NCBI GenBank assembly: GCA_023393475.1
Contig: JAEWLC010000037.1
Span: 274,676-338,675, forward strand
Length of the DNA: 64,000 nt
Source of the DNA: Pseudomonadota bacterium
GTDB lineage: Bacteria > Pseudomonadota > Alphaproteobacteria > Rhizobiales > Devosiaceae
Direction of reading: 5' to 3'
Shown here piece by piece: positions 17,859 to 27,362 of this stretch (positions within the stretch are counted from its first letter, which is position 1; the number at the start of each line of letters is the position of its first letter). The position numbers and the translations under genes were made by a program. Under the pieces are notes generated by a model that was given only the letters and a program-made list of their open reading frames with translations, made no database searches and was not told the DNA's origin.

Positions 17859-18754
17859 GTTCCGTCGCCACCGCTCCCGCCGCCGGCGAGATCGCCGCCC
17901 TGAGCCCCCGCAAGCGCAGGATCATCAATGCGCTGAACGTCGGCGGCCTCATCGCCACGGTCATCATCGTGCTCGGCGCCATCTTCTGGGCCTTCCCGCT
18001 CTACTGGGCTGTCGTCACCACCCTCAAGGTCGAGAACGACATCGTCCAGCCGGGCATCCAGCTCTGGCCGCAGCGCTTCACGCTCGATGCCTATACGCAC
18101 GTGCTGTTCAACACCAAGATCGGCACCTGGTACATCAACTCGCTGGTCACCGCCGCCTCGGTGACGGTGCTCGTGGTGATGATCTCGGCACTCGCCGGCT
18201 ACGCCATCAGCCAGTTGAGGTTCCCGGGCCGTCGCATCCTGTGGTGGATCATCCTCGCGAGCTTCATGATCCCCATTCCGGCGCTGATCGTGAACCACTT
18301 CGTCCTGATCAGCCAGTTCAAGCTGTTCAACACCTGGCTCGGCGTCATCCTGCCCCAGCTGGTCTACGGCCCCGTCACGGTGATCATCTACAAGCAGTTC
18401 TTCGACAGCGTCCCCAAGGAGCTGCGCGAGGCCGCCAAGATCGACAACGCCAACGAGTTCCAGATGTTCTTCCGGCTCTACCTGCCGATGAACTGGGGCA
18501 TCACCACCGCACTCGCCATCATCACCTTCATCGGTGCCTGGAACCAGTTCCTCTGGCCGTTCCTAGCCGTCACCGACGAGCAGATGATGAACGTGACGGT
18601 CGGCATCACCCAGGTCACCGACGCGTTCGGCGTGAAATACGCGCGCGACCTCGGCAGTGCCATCCTCGCCGGCCTGCCGGTGGCGATCGTCTACCTGATC
18701 TTCCAGCGCAAGGTCACCGAAGCCATCATGCTCTCGGCCGGCATCAAGGGCTGA
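17855..18754 (+). CDS. Sugar ABC transporter permease, MalG-type
   Basis: 299 residues, six predicted spans, starting with a hydrophobic segment around 30-55 (VGGLIATVIIVLGAIFWAFPLYWAVVTTLK). EAA loop 'EAAKIDNANEFQMFFRLYLPM' near 190-210. The C-terminus KVTEAIMLSAGIKG is characteristic of MalG-like proteins (GLTAGAVKG in MalG). Last gene of the four-gene operon; a strong terminator follows 26 bases later. Confidence 0.93.
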   Translation: MSSVATAPAAGEIAALSPRKRRIINALNVGGLIATVIIVLGAIFWAFPLYWAVVTTLKVENDIVQPGIQLWPQRFTLDAYTHVLFNTKIGTWYINSLVTAASVTVLVVMISALAGYAISQLRFPGRRILWWIILASFMIPIPALIVNHFVLISQFKLFNTWLGVILPQLVYGPVTVIIYKQFFDSVPKELREAAKIDNANEFQMFFRLYLPMNWGITTALAIITFIGAWNQFLWPFLAVTDEQMMNVTVGITQVTDAFGVKYARDLGSAILAGLPVAIVYLIFQRKVTEAIMLSAGIKG

Positions 18755-18780
18755 CTTCTTCTCCTCCCTGGAGCGACTTG

Positions 18781-18812
18781 GGGCGCCGGCTTCACCGGCG
18801 CCCTTTCTTTTT
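18781..18812 (+). terminator. Strong intrinsic terminator of the sugar ABC operon
   Basis: Nine-bp GC stem GGGCGCCGG / CCGGCGCCC with a short CTTCA loop, immediately followed by TTTCTTTTT. This is the clearest classical terminator on the plus strand of the window. Confidence 0.9.
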
Positions 18813-19569
18813 GCGACGCCGACAGGCCCAACGCGTCCGTGCCCAACCCTGCCCTATGGCAGTTCATCTGACGGATCGTCCTGAACCGACCACCTCCCGC
18901 TCATGGTCGATGGTGGATCGGCGGCGGGCGATCTTTCATTTCTACACGTTTCGCACATTATTTTTCTGTTTTAGTACACTCCTCGGACCCCACGAAAAAA
19001 CCCCATAGTTTTCAAAGCGCTTTGTGGAGAGGTGCGTGCGTCAAGCCCGGCTGCGGCAATCCATCTACCATTCCAGCTGTTGACTCCCCGGAATCCGCCG
19101 TTTAACGCTTGAGAATACTGGGAGAAATAGCCGGGGCTCTGAAGTGAGTAACCGGCCACGGTGGGGGAGACACCAAGCCACATGCCGCAGGGCGCGAACT
19201 AACTGTCCGATGGGCAGCATCAGCTCTACCTGATCCGGTCGTATCGCGTCGTCGGGCTCCATGCCGGCGACGGCGCGTGCTCGACCTCTGCGTGCCCTGC
19301 ACGCGGGGACGGATGAGGGGCTGATCTGGCCGGACGAGCTCCGCAAAAGGGGCCGTCGGACAGCGCGGGTTCGAACCAAGGCGCGGCGCGCAGGGTTCCG
19401 GCTTCGGAACGGCGCGATGGCCTGGCCTCCGACATCGACAAGGAGATCACAAGATCATCTTTGGGGAGGTGAGGGAGATACTGCGGCCAACAACGGCCCT
19501 TCAACGAAATAACTGCCGCCAAAACGACGGCATGTACTTTCCATCGACAGTCAAGGGAGATTCTGTCAC
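18813..19569. other. 757-bp gene-free region upstream of the second peptide-type ABC operon
   Basis: No open frame here has convincing codon use or a recognisable product. It holds the palindrome at 19013-19024 and an AT-rich stretch around 18930-18990 that could carry a promoter. The SD GGGAG at 19555-19559 belongs to the binding-protein gene at 19570. A long 5' leader or an unrecognised small RNA is possible, but I see no specific structure. Confidence 0.5.
19013..19024. promoter_or_regulatory. Palindromic operator of LacI-family type
   Basis: CAAAGCGCTTTG is a perfect 12-bp palindrome containing AAAGCGCTTT, with the central CG typical of LacI-family operators. It follows an AT-rich stretch and lies 546 bases before the binding-protein start. 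It is unlike the GCTAAT sites near the local LacI gene, so the cognate regulator is probably encoded elsewhere. Confidence 0.6.
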
Positions 19570-21366
19570 ATGGCAAAACTGAAGCTTTTATCAGCAGCAG
19601 CGCTCGCAGCGTTTGCGCTGGCCGCCCCGATGGCGGCCCTCGCGCAAAGCCCGCTTGCCGCGACTGCGCCCAAGGAAATCGTTCCTGCCACGCCGCTTGC
19701 CGACGTGCCGCGCAACCAGACCGTTGTTCTCGGCTGGGGCGTTGCCCTGTCGTCGCCGATCGGCGTGACAAACCCGTGGGCCCTGCCCGGCTACACCCAC
19801 CAGGAAGGCAATGCCTTCATGTGGGAGCCGCTGATGTACTACGCCATCTTCAAGGGCGAGTACGTTCCGTGGCTGGCCGACAGCATGGAATACACCGACG
19901 ACACCTACACCGCGCTTGAGATCAAGCTGAACAAGGACGCCAAGTGGTCGGACGGCACGCCCGTCACCTCCAAGGACGTCAAGTTCACGTTCGACGGCCA
20001 GCTCAACAACTCGAAGCTGCCCTACAACGCGCACTTCAACCAGTTCGTGTCCTCGACCGACATCGTCGATGACCTGACAGTGAAGGTGAACTTCAAGACT
20101 GCCGCTCCGCGCTTCAAGTTCGAAGTACTGACCGAGAAGTTCGATACCGGTATCCCGATCGTTCCGGAGGCCTTCCTCTCGTCGAAGCCCGACGTGAACA
20201 TGGAGCCCGGCTCGGTTGATATCCCGCACTCGGGTCCGTACGACCTGGTGGCGTGGAACGCCAACCAGAAGATCTTCAACTACCGTCCCGACTGGTGGGC
20301 AGTGACGGCCGGCCGTATCGCCGAGCCGGCGGTCAAGCGCGTCATCATCGCCAACATCACCGGCGTCTCGATGGACACGGTCGCCCAGCGCGTCGTGAAC
20401 AACGAGTTCGACTCCGCTCTCGACATGCGTTCCTCGGTTATCGGCAACATCCTTGCCCAGAACCCGGAAATCACCACGCATACCGGTAACGAGTCGCCCT
20501 ACGGCTATCTCGACTGGTGGCCGAACTCGCTCTGGATGAACACCCAGCTCGAGCCCTACAGCGACGTCCGCGTGCGTCGCGCGATCAGCCTCGCCGTCAA
20601 CCGCGATGTCATCAACGACATCCTGTACGAAGGCGCCCCGATCGCGACGATCTACCCGTTCCCGCTCTACCCGAACCTGCAGGCTTTTGCTGACTCGCCC
20701 GCCGTCAAGGCGCTCGAGGAGCAGTACCAGCCCCGCCTGTTCGACCCCGAGCAGAGCGCTGCCCTGATGACCGAAGCCGGCTTCACCATGAACGGCGACG
20801 GCCTGTGGGAGAAGGACGGCAAGACCGTCGACGCCACCATCCAGGGCTTCGAAGGCATCCATAGCGACATCGTTCCGATCCTGGTCGAAATGCTCCGCCA
20901 GGCCGGCTTCGATGCCGCCATCAACTTCGGTCCCGACTCCTACCAGAACATGGCGGACGGCAAGGCCGGTCTCTACATGTTCGGCCACGGCGCATCGCTC
21001 TACGACCCGTTCGAGGCTCTGAACCTCTTCCACGGCAAGTACAGCGAAGCCATCGGCACCTCGGCTGGCAACAACCGGTTCTCGCGCTACTCGAACCCCG
21101 AGTACGACCAGATCCTCGACTCGATCGCCCCGCTCTCGTCGGACGATCCGAAGTTCCAGGAAGGCGCTGCCAAGGCCCTGGGCATCTACTGGCGTGACCA
21201 GATCGACGTTCCGATCATCCAGTGGCTGCACCGCATCGCCTACAACCAGCACTACTGGAAGAACTGGCCGACCGCTGCCAACCCGGCAATGGGCACCAAC
21301 GGCGCCTTCTGGGCCCACACCGGTACCCTGGTCATCACTGCCCTGCAGCCGACTGGCGCGCAGTAA
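19570..21366 (+). CDS. Peptide/oligosaccharide ABC transporter substrate-binding protein
   Basis: 598 residues, normal length for family 5. Signal peptide at about 1-26 (hydrophobic core LLSAAALAAFALAAPMAALAQ). Conserved segments include WSDGTPVTSKDVKFTF (near 115) and the central 'VRVRRAISLAVNRDVINDILYEGA' helix (near 335). The C-terminus ALQPTGAQ matches the truncated binding protein at 3-1250. It heads an operon of two permeases, two ATPases, a UxuA-like dehydratase and an SDR, which points to an acidic sugar or oligosaccharide ligand rather than a peptide (inference). Confidence 0.92.
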   Translation: MAKLKLLSAAALAAFALAAPMAALAQSPLAATAPKEIVPATPLADVPRNQTVVLGWGVALSSPIGVTNPWALPGYTHQEGNAFMWEPLMYYAIFKGEYVPWLADSMEYTDDTYTALEIKLNKDAKWSDGTPVTSKDVKFTFDGQLNNSKLPYNAHFNQFVSSTDIVDDLTVKVNFKTAAPRFKFEVLTEKFDTGIPIVPEAFLSSKPDVNMEPGSVDIPHSGPYDLVAWNANQKIFNYRPDWWAVTAGRIAEPAVKRVIIANITGVSMDTVAQRVVNNEFDSALDMRSSVIGNILAQNPEITTHTGNESPYGYLDWWPNSLWMNTQLEPYSDVRVRRAISLAVNRDVINDILYEGAPIATIYPFPLYPNLQAFADSPAVKALEEQYQPRLFDPEQSAALMTEAGFTMNGDGLWEKDGKTVDATIQGFEGIHSDIVPILVEMLRQAGFDAAINFGPDSYQNMADGKAGLYMFGHGASLYDPFEALNLFHGKYSEAIGTSAGNNRFSRYSNPEYDQILDSIAPLSSDDPKFQEGAAKALGIYWRDQIDVPIIQWLHRIAYNQHYWKNWPTAANPAMGTNGAFWAHTGTLVITALQPTGAQ

Positions 21367-21380
21367 GCAAGCCTGACATC

Positions 21381-21404
21381 GGAGTGCGCGTCCGCGCGCA
21401 CTCC
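21381..21404 (+). terminator. Hairpin after the binding-protein gene
   Basis: Perfect 10-bp stem GGAGTGCGCG / CGCGCACTCC with a TCCG loop, 14 bases after the stop and followed by a CCTCTTTCT pyrimidine run. Likely partial terminator or mRNA stabiliser that separates binding-protein and permease expression. Confidence 0.68.
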
Positions 21405-21432
21405 CCCTCTTTCTGGTGCCGGAGTTGCCCAA

Positions 21433-22431
21433 GTGAACTTCAAGCTGATCGCAAAGCGCCTTTCTTTCCTGGTTCTGGTCATTTGGGCCGCGTCGACGAT
21501 CGTATTCTTCATTCCCCGCTTGAGCCCGCGTAACGCCATCCGTGAGCGTTTCGCCGAGCTCGCGCGCTCCGGCGGTTTCTCGCCGGGCGACCTCGAAGCC
21601 ATCATTGCCAGCATGAATCAGCAGTTCGGGCTCGATAAGCCGCTGCTCGAGCAGTACTGGAACTACCTCGGCAACGTGATCCGGATGGATTTCGGCTACT
21701 CGCTGAACCGCTATCCGTCGACCGTGACCGACATCATCGCCCAGGCCCTGCCCTGGACCTTCTTCCTGCTGCTGGTCACCACCATCCTCAGCTTCATCAT
21801 CGGCAACCTGCTCGGTGCGCTCTCGGCCTGGCCGAAGGCCCCCCGCTGGGTCCGCTCGGTCGCCACGCCCTTCGTGCTGCTGACCGGCGTCCCGCCCGTC
21901 ATCATGGGCGTGCTGCTGCTGTTCTTCGTTGGTTTCCGGCTCAAGATGCTGCCGCTCGGTGGCGCCTACTCGATCGGCGTAGTGCCGAACTGGTCCTGGG
22001 AGTTTGCCTTCGACCTGCTGCGCCACCAGATGCTGCCGGCCCTGTCACTGATCCTCGGTTCCGTCGGCGGTTGGGTGCTCTCCATGCGTGGCATGGGTGT
22101 CACCATCCAGGGCGAGGACTACGTGAACTACGCCGAGCACAAGGGGCTGACCGGCGGACGCATCTTCCGCGACTACTACCTGCGCAACACGCTCCTGCCG
22201 CAGGTCACCGGCCTCGCCCTCGCGCTCGGCACGGTCGTCACCTCGGCCATCATCGTCGAAGGCATCTTCGGCCTGCCTGGCCTGGGCACCGTGCTCAACA
22301 ACGCCATCCGCTCGAACGACTTCCCCACCATCTACGGCATCGTGCTCTTCATCACGATCGCAATCGCCGTGCTGATGGCCGTCCTCGAGTTCGTCTACCC
22401 GCTGCTCGATCCGCGCGTGCGTAACCAGTAG
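21433..22431 (+). CDS. ABC transporter permease, DppB/OppB-type
   Basis: 332 residues; GTG start at 21433 with GGAG about nine bases upstream. N-terminal span FLVLVIWAASTIVFFIPRLSP is DppB-like, although the usual PGDP is replaced by PRNA, as in several oligosaccharide-type members. Six spans, EAA-type loop near 'AEHKGLTGGRIFRDYYLRN', and the conserved end 'FVYPLLDPRVRNQ'. Paralogue of 1468-2472. Confidence 0.92.
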   Translation: MNFKLIAKRLSFLVLVIWAASTIVFFIPRLSPRNAIRERFAELARSGGFSPGDLEAIIASMNQQFGLDKPLLEQYWNYLGNVIRMDFGYSLNRYPSTVTDIIAQALPWTFFLLLVTTILSFIIGNLLGALSAWPKAPRWVRSVATPFVLLTGVPPVIMGVLLLFFVGFRLKMLPLGGAYSIGVVPNWSWEFAFDLLRHQMLPALSLILGSVGGWVLSMRGMGVTIQGEDYVNYAEHKGLTGGRIFRDYYLRNTLLPQVTGLALALGTVVTSAIIVEGIFGLPGLGTVLNNAIRSNDFPTIYGIVLFITIAIAVLMAVLEFVYPLLDPRVRNQ

Positions 22432-22443
22432 GAGCCCGGACAA

Positions 22444-23351
22444 TTGACCACCGTGATTGCAACCGCGGCGCCTGAAGCCGACATCCAGCAGCCGAGCCGC
22501 CTGACCCTCATCCTGCGCTACCTCAAGCGCAACAAGGGTCTCGCCATCGGCCTCGCCATCCTGCTCGGCCTCGTGCTGTTCACCGTCATCGGCATGCTGA
22601 CGATCAACCCCAAGCAGGCCTATCCCCTGTCGGTGGCGACCAAGAAGCCACCTAGCCTGCAATACCCGTTCGGCACCGACTTCTTCGGCCGCAACCTGCT
22701 CGCCGCCATGGTGGTGGGCATGTGGCAGACCGCCGTCATCGGCCTCATCGCCGGCGGCATCGGCACCTTCATCGGCGTCGTCCTCGGCTTCATCTCGGCC
22801 TATTTCGGCGGCTGGGTGGATTCGACCATCCGCACCATCTGCCAGATTCTCACACCGATCCCGGTGCTGCTGATCCAGGTCGTGGTGGCCGGCTCGCTCG
22901 ACAAGCGCGACGTCACCATCGTCACTATGGCCCTCATCGTCGTGATGCTGGCGTGGATGGGGCCGACGCTCGTCGTCCGCGCGCAGGTGCTCACCATGAA
23001 GGAGAGGCAGTTCGTCTCCGTCGCCAAACTGAGCGGCGTGGGTGATCTCTCGATCATCTTCAAGGAGATCCTGCCCAACCTGTTGCCGTTCATCGCGGCG
23101 GCCTTCGTGGGCCAGGTGTTCTCGGCGGTGTTCGCATCCTTCTATCTCGCCGTGCTCGGCCTTGGCCCGCTGCGCGAGCCTCTGCTCGGCAACATCATCT
23201 GGGCCGCCCAGTTGCAGGGTGCCTTCTTCAACGGCTGGTGGTGGTGGCCGATCGCCCCCTCGGTCGCGATGATCCTGATCCTGGGCTCGCTTGCCCTTAT
23301 CAACATGGGTCTCGACGAACTGGCCAATCCGCGCGTGCGGCGGACGGAGTA

Positions 23352-23352
<1 letters not shown>
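22444..23352 (+). CDS. ABC transporter permease, DppC/OppC-type
   Basis: 302 residues; TTG start at 22444 with AGGAG 11 bases upstream. DppC signature FGTDFFGRNLLAAMVVG near residues 78-94; five following spans; tail GLDELANPRVRRTE. GWWWWP near 265 parallels the Trp run in the paralogue at 2469. Its TAA stop shares one base with the ATG of the next gene (TAATG at 23350-23354). Confidence 0.92.
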
Positions 23353-24381
<1,029 letters not shown>

Positions 24382-24389
<8 letters not shown>

Positions 24390-25251
24390 GAACCTCCTGG
24401 AGATCAAGAACGTCACCAAGGTCTACCAGCGCGGCCTCCTGTCCTCGCATGCCAAGATCGCGCTCAAGGAATTCTCGCTCACCCTAAAGGAAGACGAGCC
24501 CAGCATCCTGACCGTCGCCGGCGAGTCCGGCTCGGGCAAGACCACGCTCGCCATGCTGCTGCTCGGCTTCATCACGCCGACCACCGGCGAGATCCTCTAT
24601 CGCGGGCAGAACATCACCACGCTGCGCGGGCCTGATCGTCTGGCTTATCGCCGCGAGGTGCAGGCGGTGTTCCAGGATCCGTTTGCGGTGTTCAACCCGT
24701 TCTATACGGTCGACCACCTGCTCACCGTGCCGATCAAGCAGTTCAAGCTGGCCAAGTCCGGCAAGGACGCGCGCAACAAGATGGACGAGGCATTGACCGC
24801 CGTCGGCCTCCGGCCCGAGGACGTGCTCGGCCGCTTCCCGCACCAGCTTTCGGGTGGCCAGCGCCAGCGCATCAACGTCGCCCGCGCCCTGCTGCTGAAG
24901 CCGCGCCTGCTGATCGCCGACGAGCCCGTGTCGATGGTGGATGCGTCGCTGCGCGCCAACATCCTCGAGTCGCTCAAGAACCTGCACAAGCAGTACGGCA
25001 CGACGATCATCTACATCACGCACGACTTGACCACCGCCTACCACGTGTCGGACACGATCACCGTGCTCTACCGCGGCGATGTGGTGGAGAAGGGCGATGT
25101 GGAGACGGTGATCCGCAATCCGCAGCACGCCTATACCCGGCTGCTCGTCGACTCGATCCCCTGGCCCAACCTCGACCAGAAATGGGGCCAGCACTCCATC
25201 CGCTCGGTGGAGTCGCAGGCCGAGTTCCACGCCGGGGCGCCGACGCCCTAG
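24382..25251 (+). CDS. ABC transporter ATP-binding protein, DppF/OppF-type
   Basis: 289 residues, shorter than its paralogue at 4368 (343) because the C-terminal cysteine-rich extension is missing: after 'SIPWPNLDQKWG' the protein ends within about 25 residues. Walker A GESGSGKTT, VFQDPFAVFNPFY Q-loop, LSGGQRQR, LLIADEPVSMVD and THDLT are intact, so ATP hydrolysis should be normal. Confidence 0.92.
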
Positions 25252-25390
25252 CCGATCACGATTTCCGCGCATCGGACGAGATTTTCGCCCGGTGCGCCCA
25301 ATGGATTTTCCCCTTTCGGAGCGGCTCCATGCCGTTCCCCTGCCAAGCCGCCCCCGTCGCGGCTTCGCACCGCCGCGTTAGGATCACGAA

Positions 25391-26362
25391 ATGCTCGAAA
25401 TCGCCGAGGTCATTCCTCCCAAGTACTCCCCCGTCTGGAAGCTAGCCAAGCAGTGCGGTGTCGATCTCGCCGTCGCCGGCCTGCCGTTCGACAGCCTGCA
25501 GGCCAATGAGCGCGTCTCGTCGCTCTCGGCGCTGCAGCGCATGAAGGACGAGTACGAGGGGGGCGGCTACCAGATCCGCGTGATCGAGGCGCGGCCGCCG
25601 CTGAACCTCGCCAAGCGCGGCCTCGAGGGCCGTGACGCCGAGATCGATGTCGTCTGCGAGCTCATCACCAACATGGGCAAACTCGGCATCCCGGTCTGGT
25701 GCTACGAGTGGATGACCGACTTCAACTGGGTCCGCACCAACATGGCCCTGCCCAGCCGCGGCGGTTCGGTGGTCACGGCCTTCAACGTCGACGACGTGCC
25801 AGACTCCATCACCTCGAACCCGCCGATCTCGGAAGAAAAGCTCTGGGAGACGCTGGAATACTTCCTCCGCCGCGTGCTGCCCGTTGCCGAAAAGGCCGGC
25901 GTGAAGCTCTCCATGCACCCCGATGATCCGCCGATCACCCCGATCAAGGGCGTGAGCCGCATCATGCGCACGGTGCCGAACTTCCAGCGCCTCGTCGACA
26001 TGCTGCCGTCGGACTACAACACCATCACGCTCTGCCAGGGCAACTTCACCCTGATGACCGACGACCTGCCCAAGGTCATCCGCGGCTTCGGCAAGAAGAA
26101 GCTGAGCTTCGTCCACTTCCGCGACGTGGCGGGCGTGCCGACCAACTTCCACGAAACCTGGCACGATGCCGGCAAGACCGACATGCTGGCGACAATGCAG
26201 GCCTACAAGGACATCGATTTCGACGGCGTGCTCCGCCCCGATCACGTCCCCACGGTCGAAGGCGACAGCAACGAGAACGCCGGCTACTCCGCCTTCGGCC
26301 GCCTCTACGCCATCGGCTACATCCGCGGCCTCCACGAAGCCGTCTACTCGCTGAGATACTGA
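25391..26362 (+). CDS. Mannonate dehydratase-like protein (UxuA family)
   Basis: 323 residues, somewhat shorter than typical UxuA (350-400). Recognisable UxuA segments: KLSMHPDDPP (near 176), LCQGNFTLM (near 217), SFVHFRDV (near 238) and DGVLRPDHVP (near 280), which carry the His, Cys, His and Asp residues used for metal and substrate binding. The reaction is D-mannonate to 2-keto-3-deoxygluconate, a step in glucuronate breakdown. It follows the ABC operon after 139 bases and is one base from the SDR gene, so one transcription unit is plausible. A related sugar-acid dehydratase or epimerase activity cannot be excluded. Confidence 0.8.
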   Translation: MLEIAEVIPPKYSPVWKLAKQCGVDLAVAGLPFDSLQANERVSSLSALQRMKDEYEGGGYQIRVIEARPPLNLAKRGLEGRDAEIDVVCELITNMGKLGIPVWCYEWMTDFNWVRTNMALPSRGGSVVTAFNVDDVPDSITSNPPISEEKLWETLEYFLRRVLPVAEKAGVKLSMHPDDPPITPIKGVSRIMRTVPNFQRLVDMLPSDYNTITLCQGNFTLMTDDLPKVIRGFGKKKLSFVHFRDVAGVPTNFHETWHDAGKTDMLATMQAYKDIDFDGVLRPDHVPTVEGDSNENAGYSAFGRLYAIGYIRGLHEAVYSLRY

Positions 26363-26363
26363 A

Positions 26364-27191
26364 ATGAAGATCGCACTTACCGGTTCGTCCGGCGGCGTTG
26401 GCCGCGCCATCATCAAGGAAGCCCGCGCCCAGGGCCACGACCTCGTCTGCATCGACCGCGTCGCCGCGCCCGAGACGGAAGAAACGAAAGACCTGCACTT
26501 CATCCAGGCCGACATGGATGAATACGAAAAGCTCGTCGCCGCCTTCGCCGGCTGCGACGCGGTGATCCACATGGCCGCCATCCCCTCGCCCGACCGCCAT
26601 CCCGATCACGTCGTGCACAACAACAACGTCGTGGGCAGCTACAACGCGCTCCAGGCCGCCGTCGAGAACGGCATCATGCGCATCTGCCAGGCCTCGAGCG
26701 TCAATGCCATCGGCCACTCCTACAGCCGCGATCCGCACTACGACTACCTGCCGATCGACGAGGAGCACGCCAACTACTCCGAAGAGCCCTACAGCCTCTC
26801 GAAGTGGATCTGCGAGGCCCAGGCCGACGCCTTTGCCCGCCGCTGGGAGGATATCTCCATCGCCTCGATGCGCTTCCACTGGGTCGTGCCGGAGCGCGAA
26901 CTTGCTGCCCGCAACTTCAAGCCCGATGCGCCCAATCCCAAGAAGCACCTCTTCGCCTACACCCGCTTCGACGCGGCGGCGCGTGCGTGCCTGCTGAGCC
27001 TCGAAGGCAAGTTCAAGGGGCACGAGGCGTTCTACATCGTGGCGCCCGACACCACGATCGACATCCCCAGCCTCGAAGCCGCCGAGAAGTTCTTCCCCGG
27101 CATCCGGATCAAGGGCGACCTGAGCGGCCGCAAGGCGTTCTTCAATTCGTCCAAGGCCGAGCGTATACTGGGCTGGAAGCACGACCTCTAG
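26364..27191 (+). CDS. NAD-dependent epimerase/dehydratase (extended SDR), uronate-dehydrogenase-like
   Basis: 275 residues. Rossmann motif TGSSGGVGRA at 6-15, then CDAVIHMAAIPSP (about 69-81), ASSVNAIG (about 111-118) and the YSLSK active-site Tyr/Lys (about 145-149). The compact size and the SSxxxxG ... EEPYSLSKW pattern resemble bacterial uronate dehydrogenases, which oxidise uronic acids to aldarolactones with NAD+. With the upstream UxuA-like gene this suggests uronate metabolism (inference). Other extended SDR roles remain possible. Confidence 0.72.
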   Translation: MKIALTGSSGGVGRAIIKEARAQGHDLVCIDRVAAPETEETKDLHFIQADMDEYEKLVAAFAGCDAVIHMAAIPSPDRHPDHVVHNNNVVGSYNALQAAVENGIMRICQASSVNAIGHSYSRDPHYDYLPIDEEHANYSEEPYSLSKWICEAQADAFARRWEDISIASMRFHWVVPERELAARNFKPDAPNPKKHLFAYTRFDAAARACLLSLEGKFKGHEAFYIVAPDTTIDIPSLEAAEKFFPGIRIKGDLSGRKAFFNSSKAERILGWKHDL

Positions 27192-27362
27192 CTTCGACAG
27201 AACGCGAATTCTCGCGAGCGAACGGGCAAGCCCCCTCGCTCGCGGGCAGTGCCTGCAGTTCGAACCCGACAGCCATCACAGCGCGCGAGCCTCCGGCCAT
27301 CGATCGATGCCGGAACCTCCGGCGTCACCCAGCGTTGTGATCGGCCACCAGAGGATTTTCCG

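Noticed and set aside
19261..19512. 83-codon plus-strand frame upstream of the second peptide-type ABC operon
   Set aside because: Arg-rich translation without recognisable features and no convincing SD.
19591..22026. 811-codon minus-strand frame opposite the binding-protein and permease genes
   Set aside because: Low-complexity, charged translation without any family resemblance, and entirely antisense to well-supported genes.
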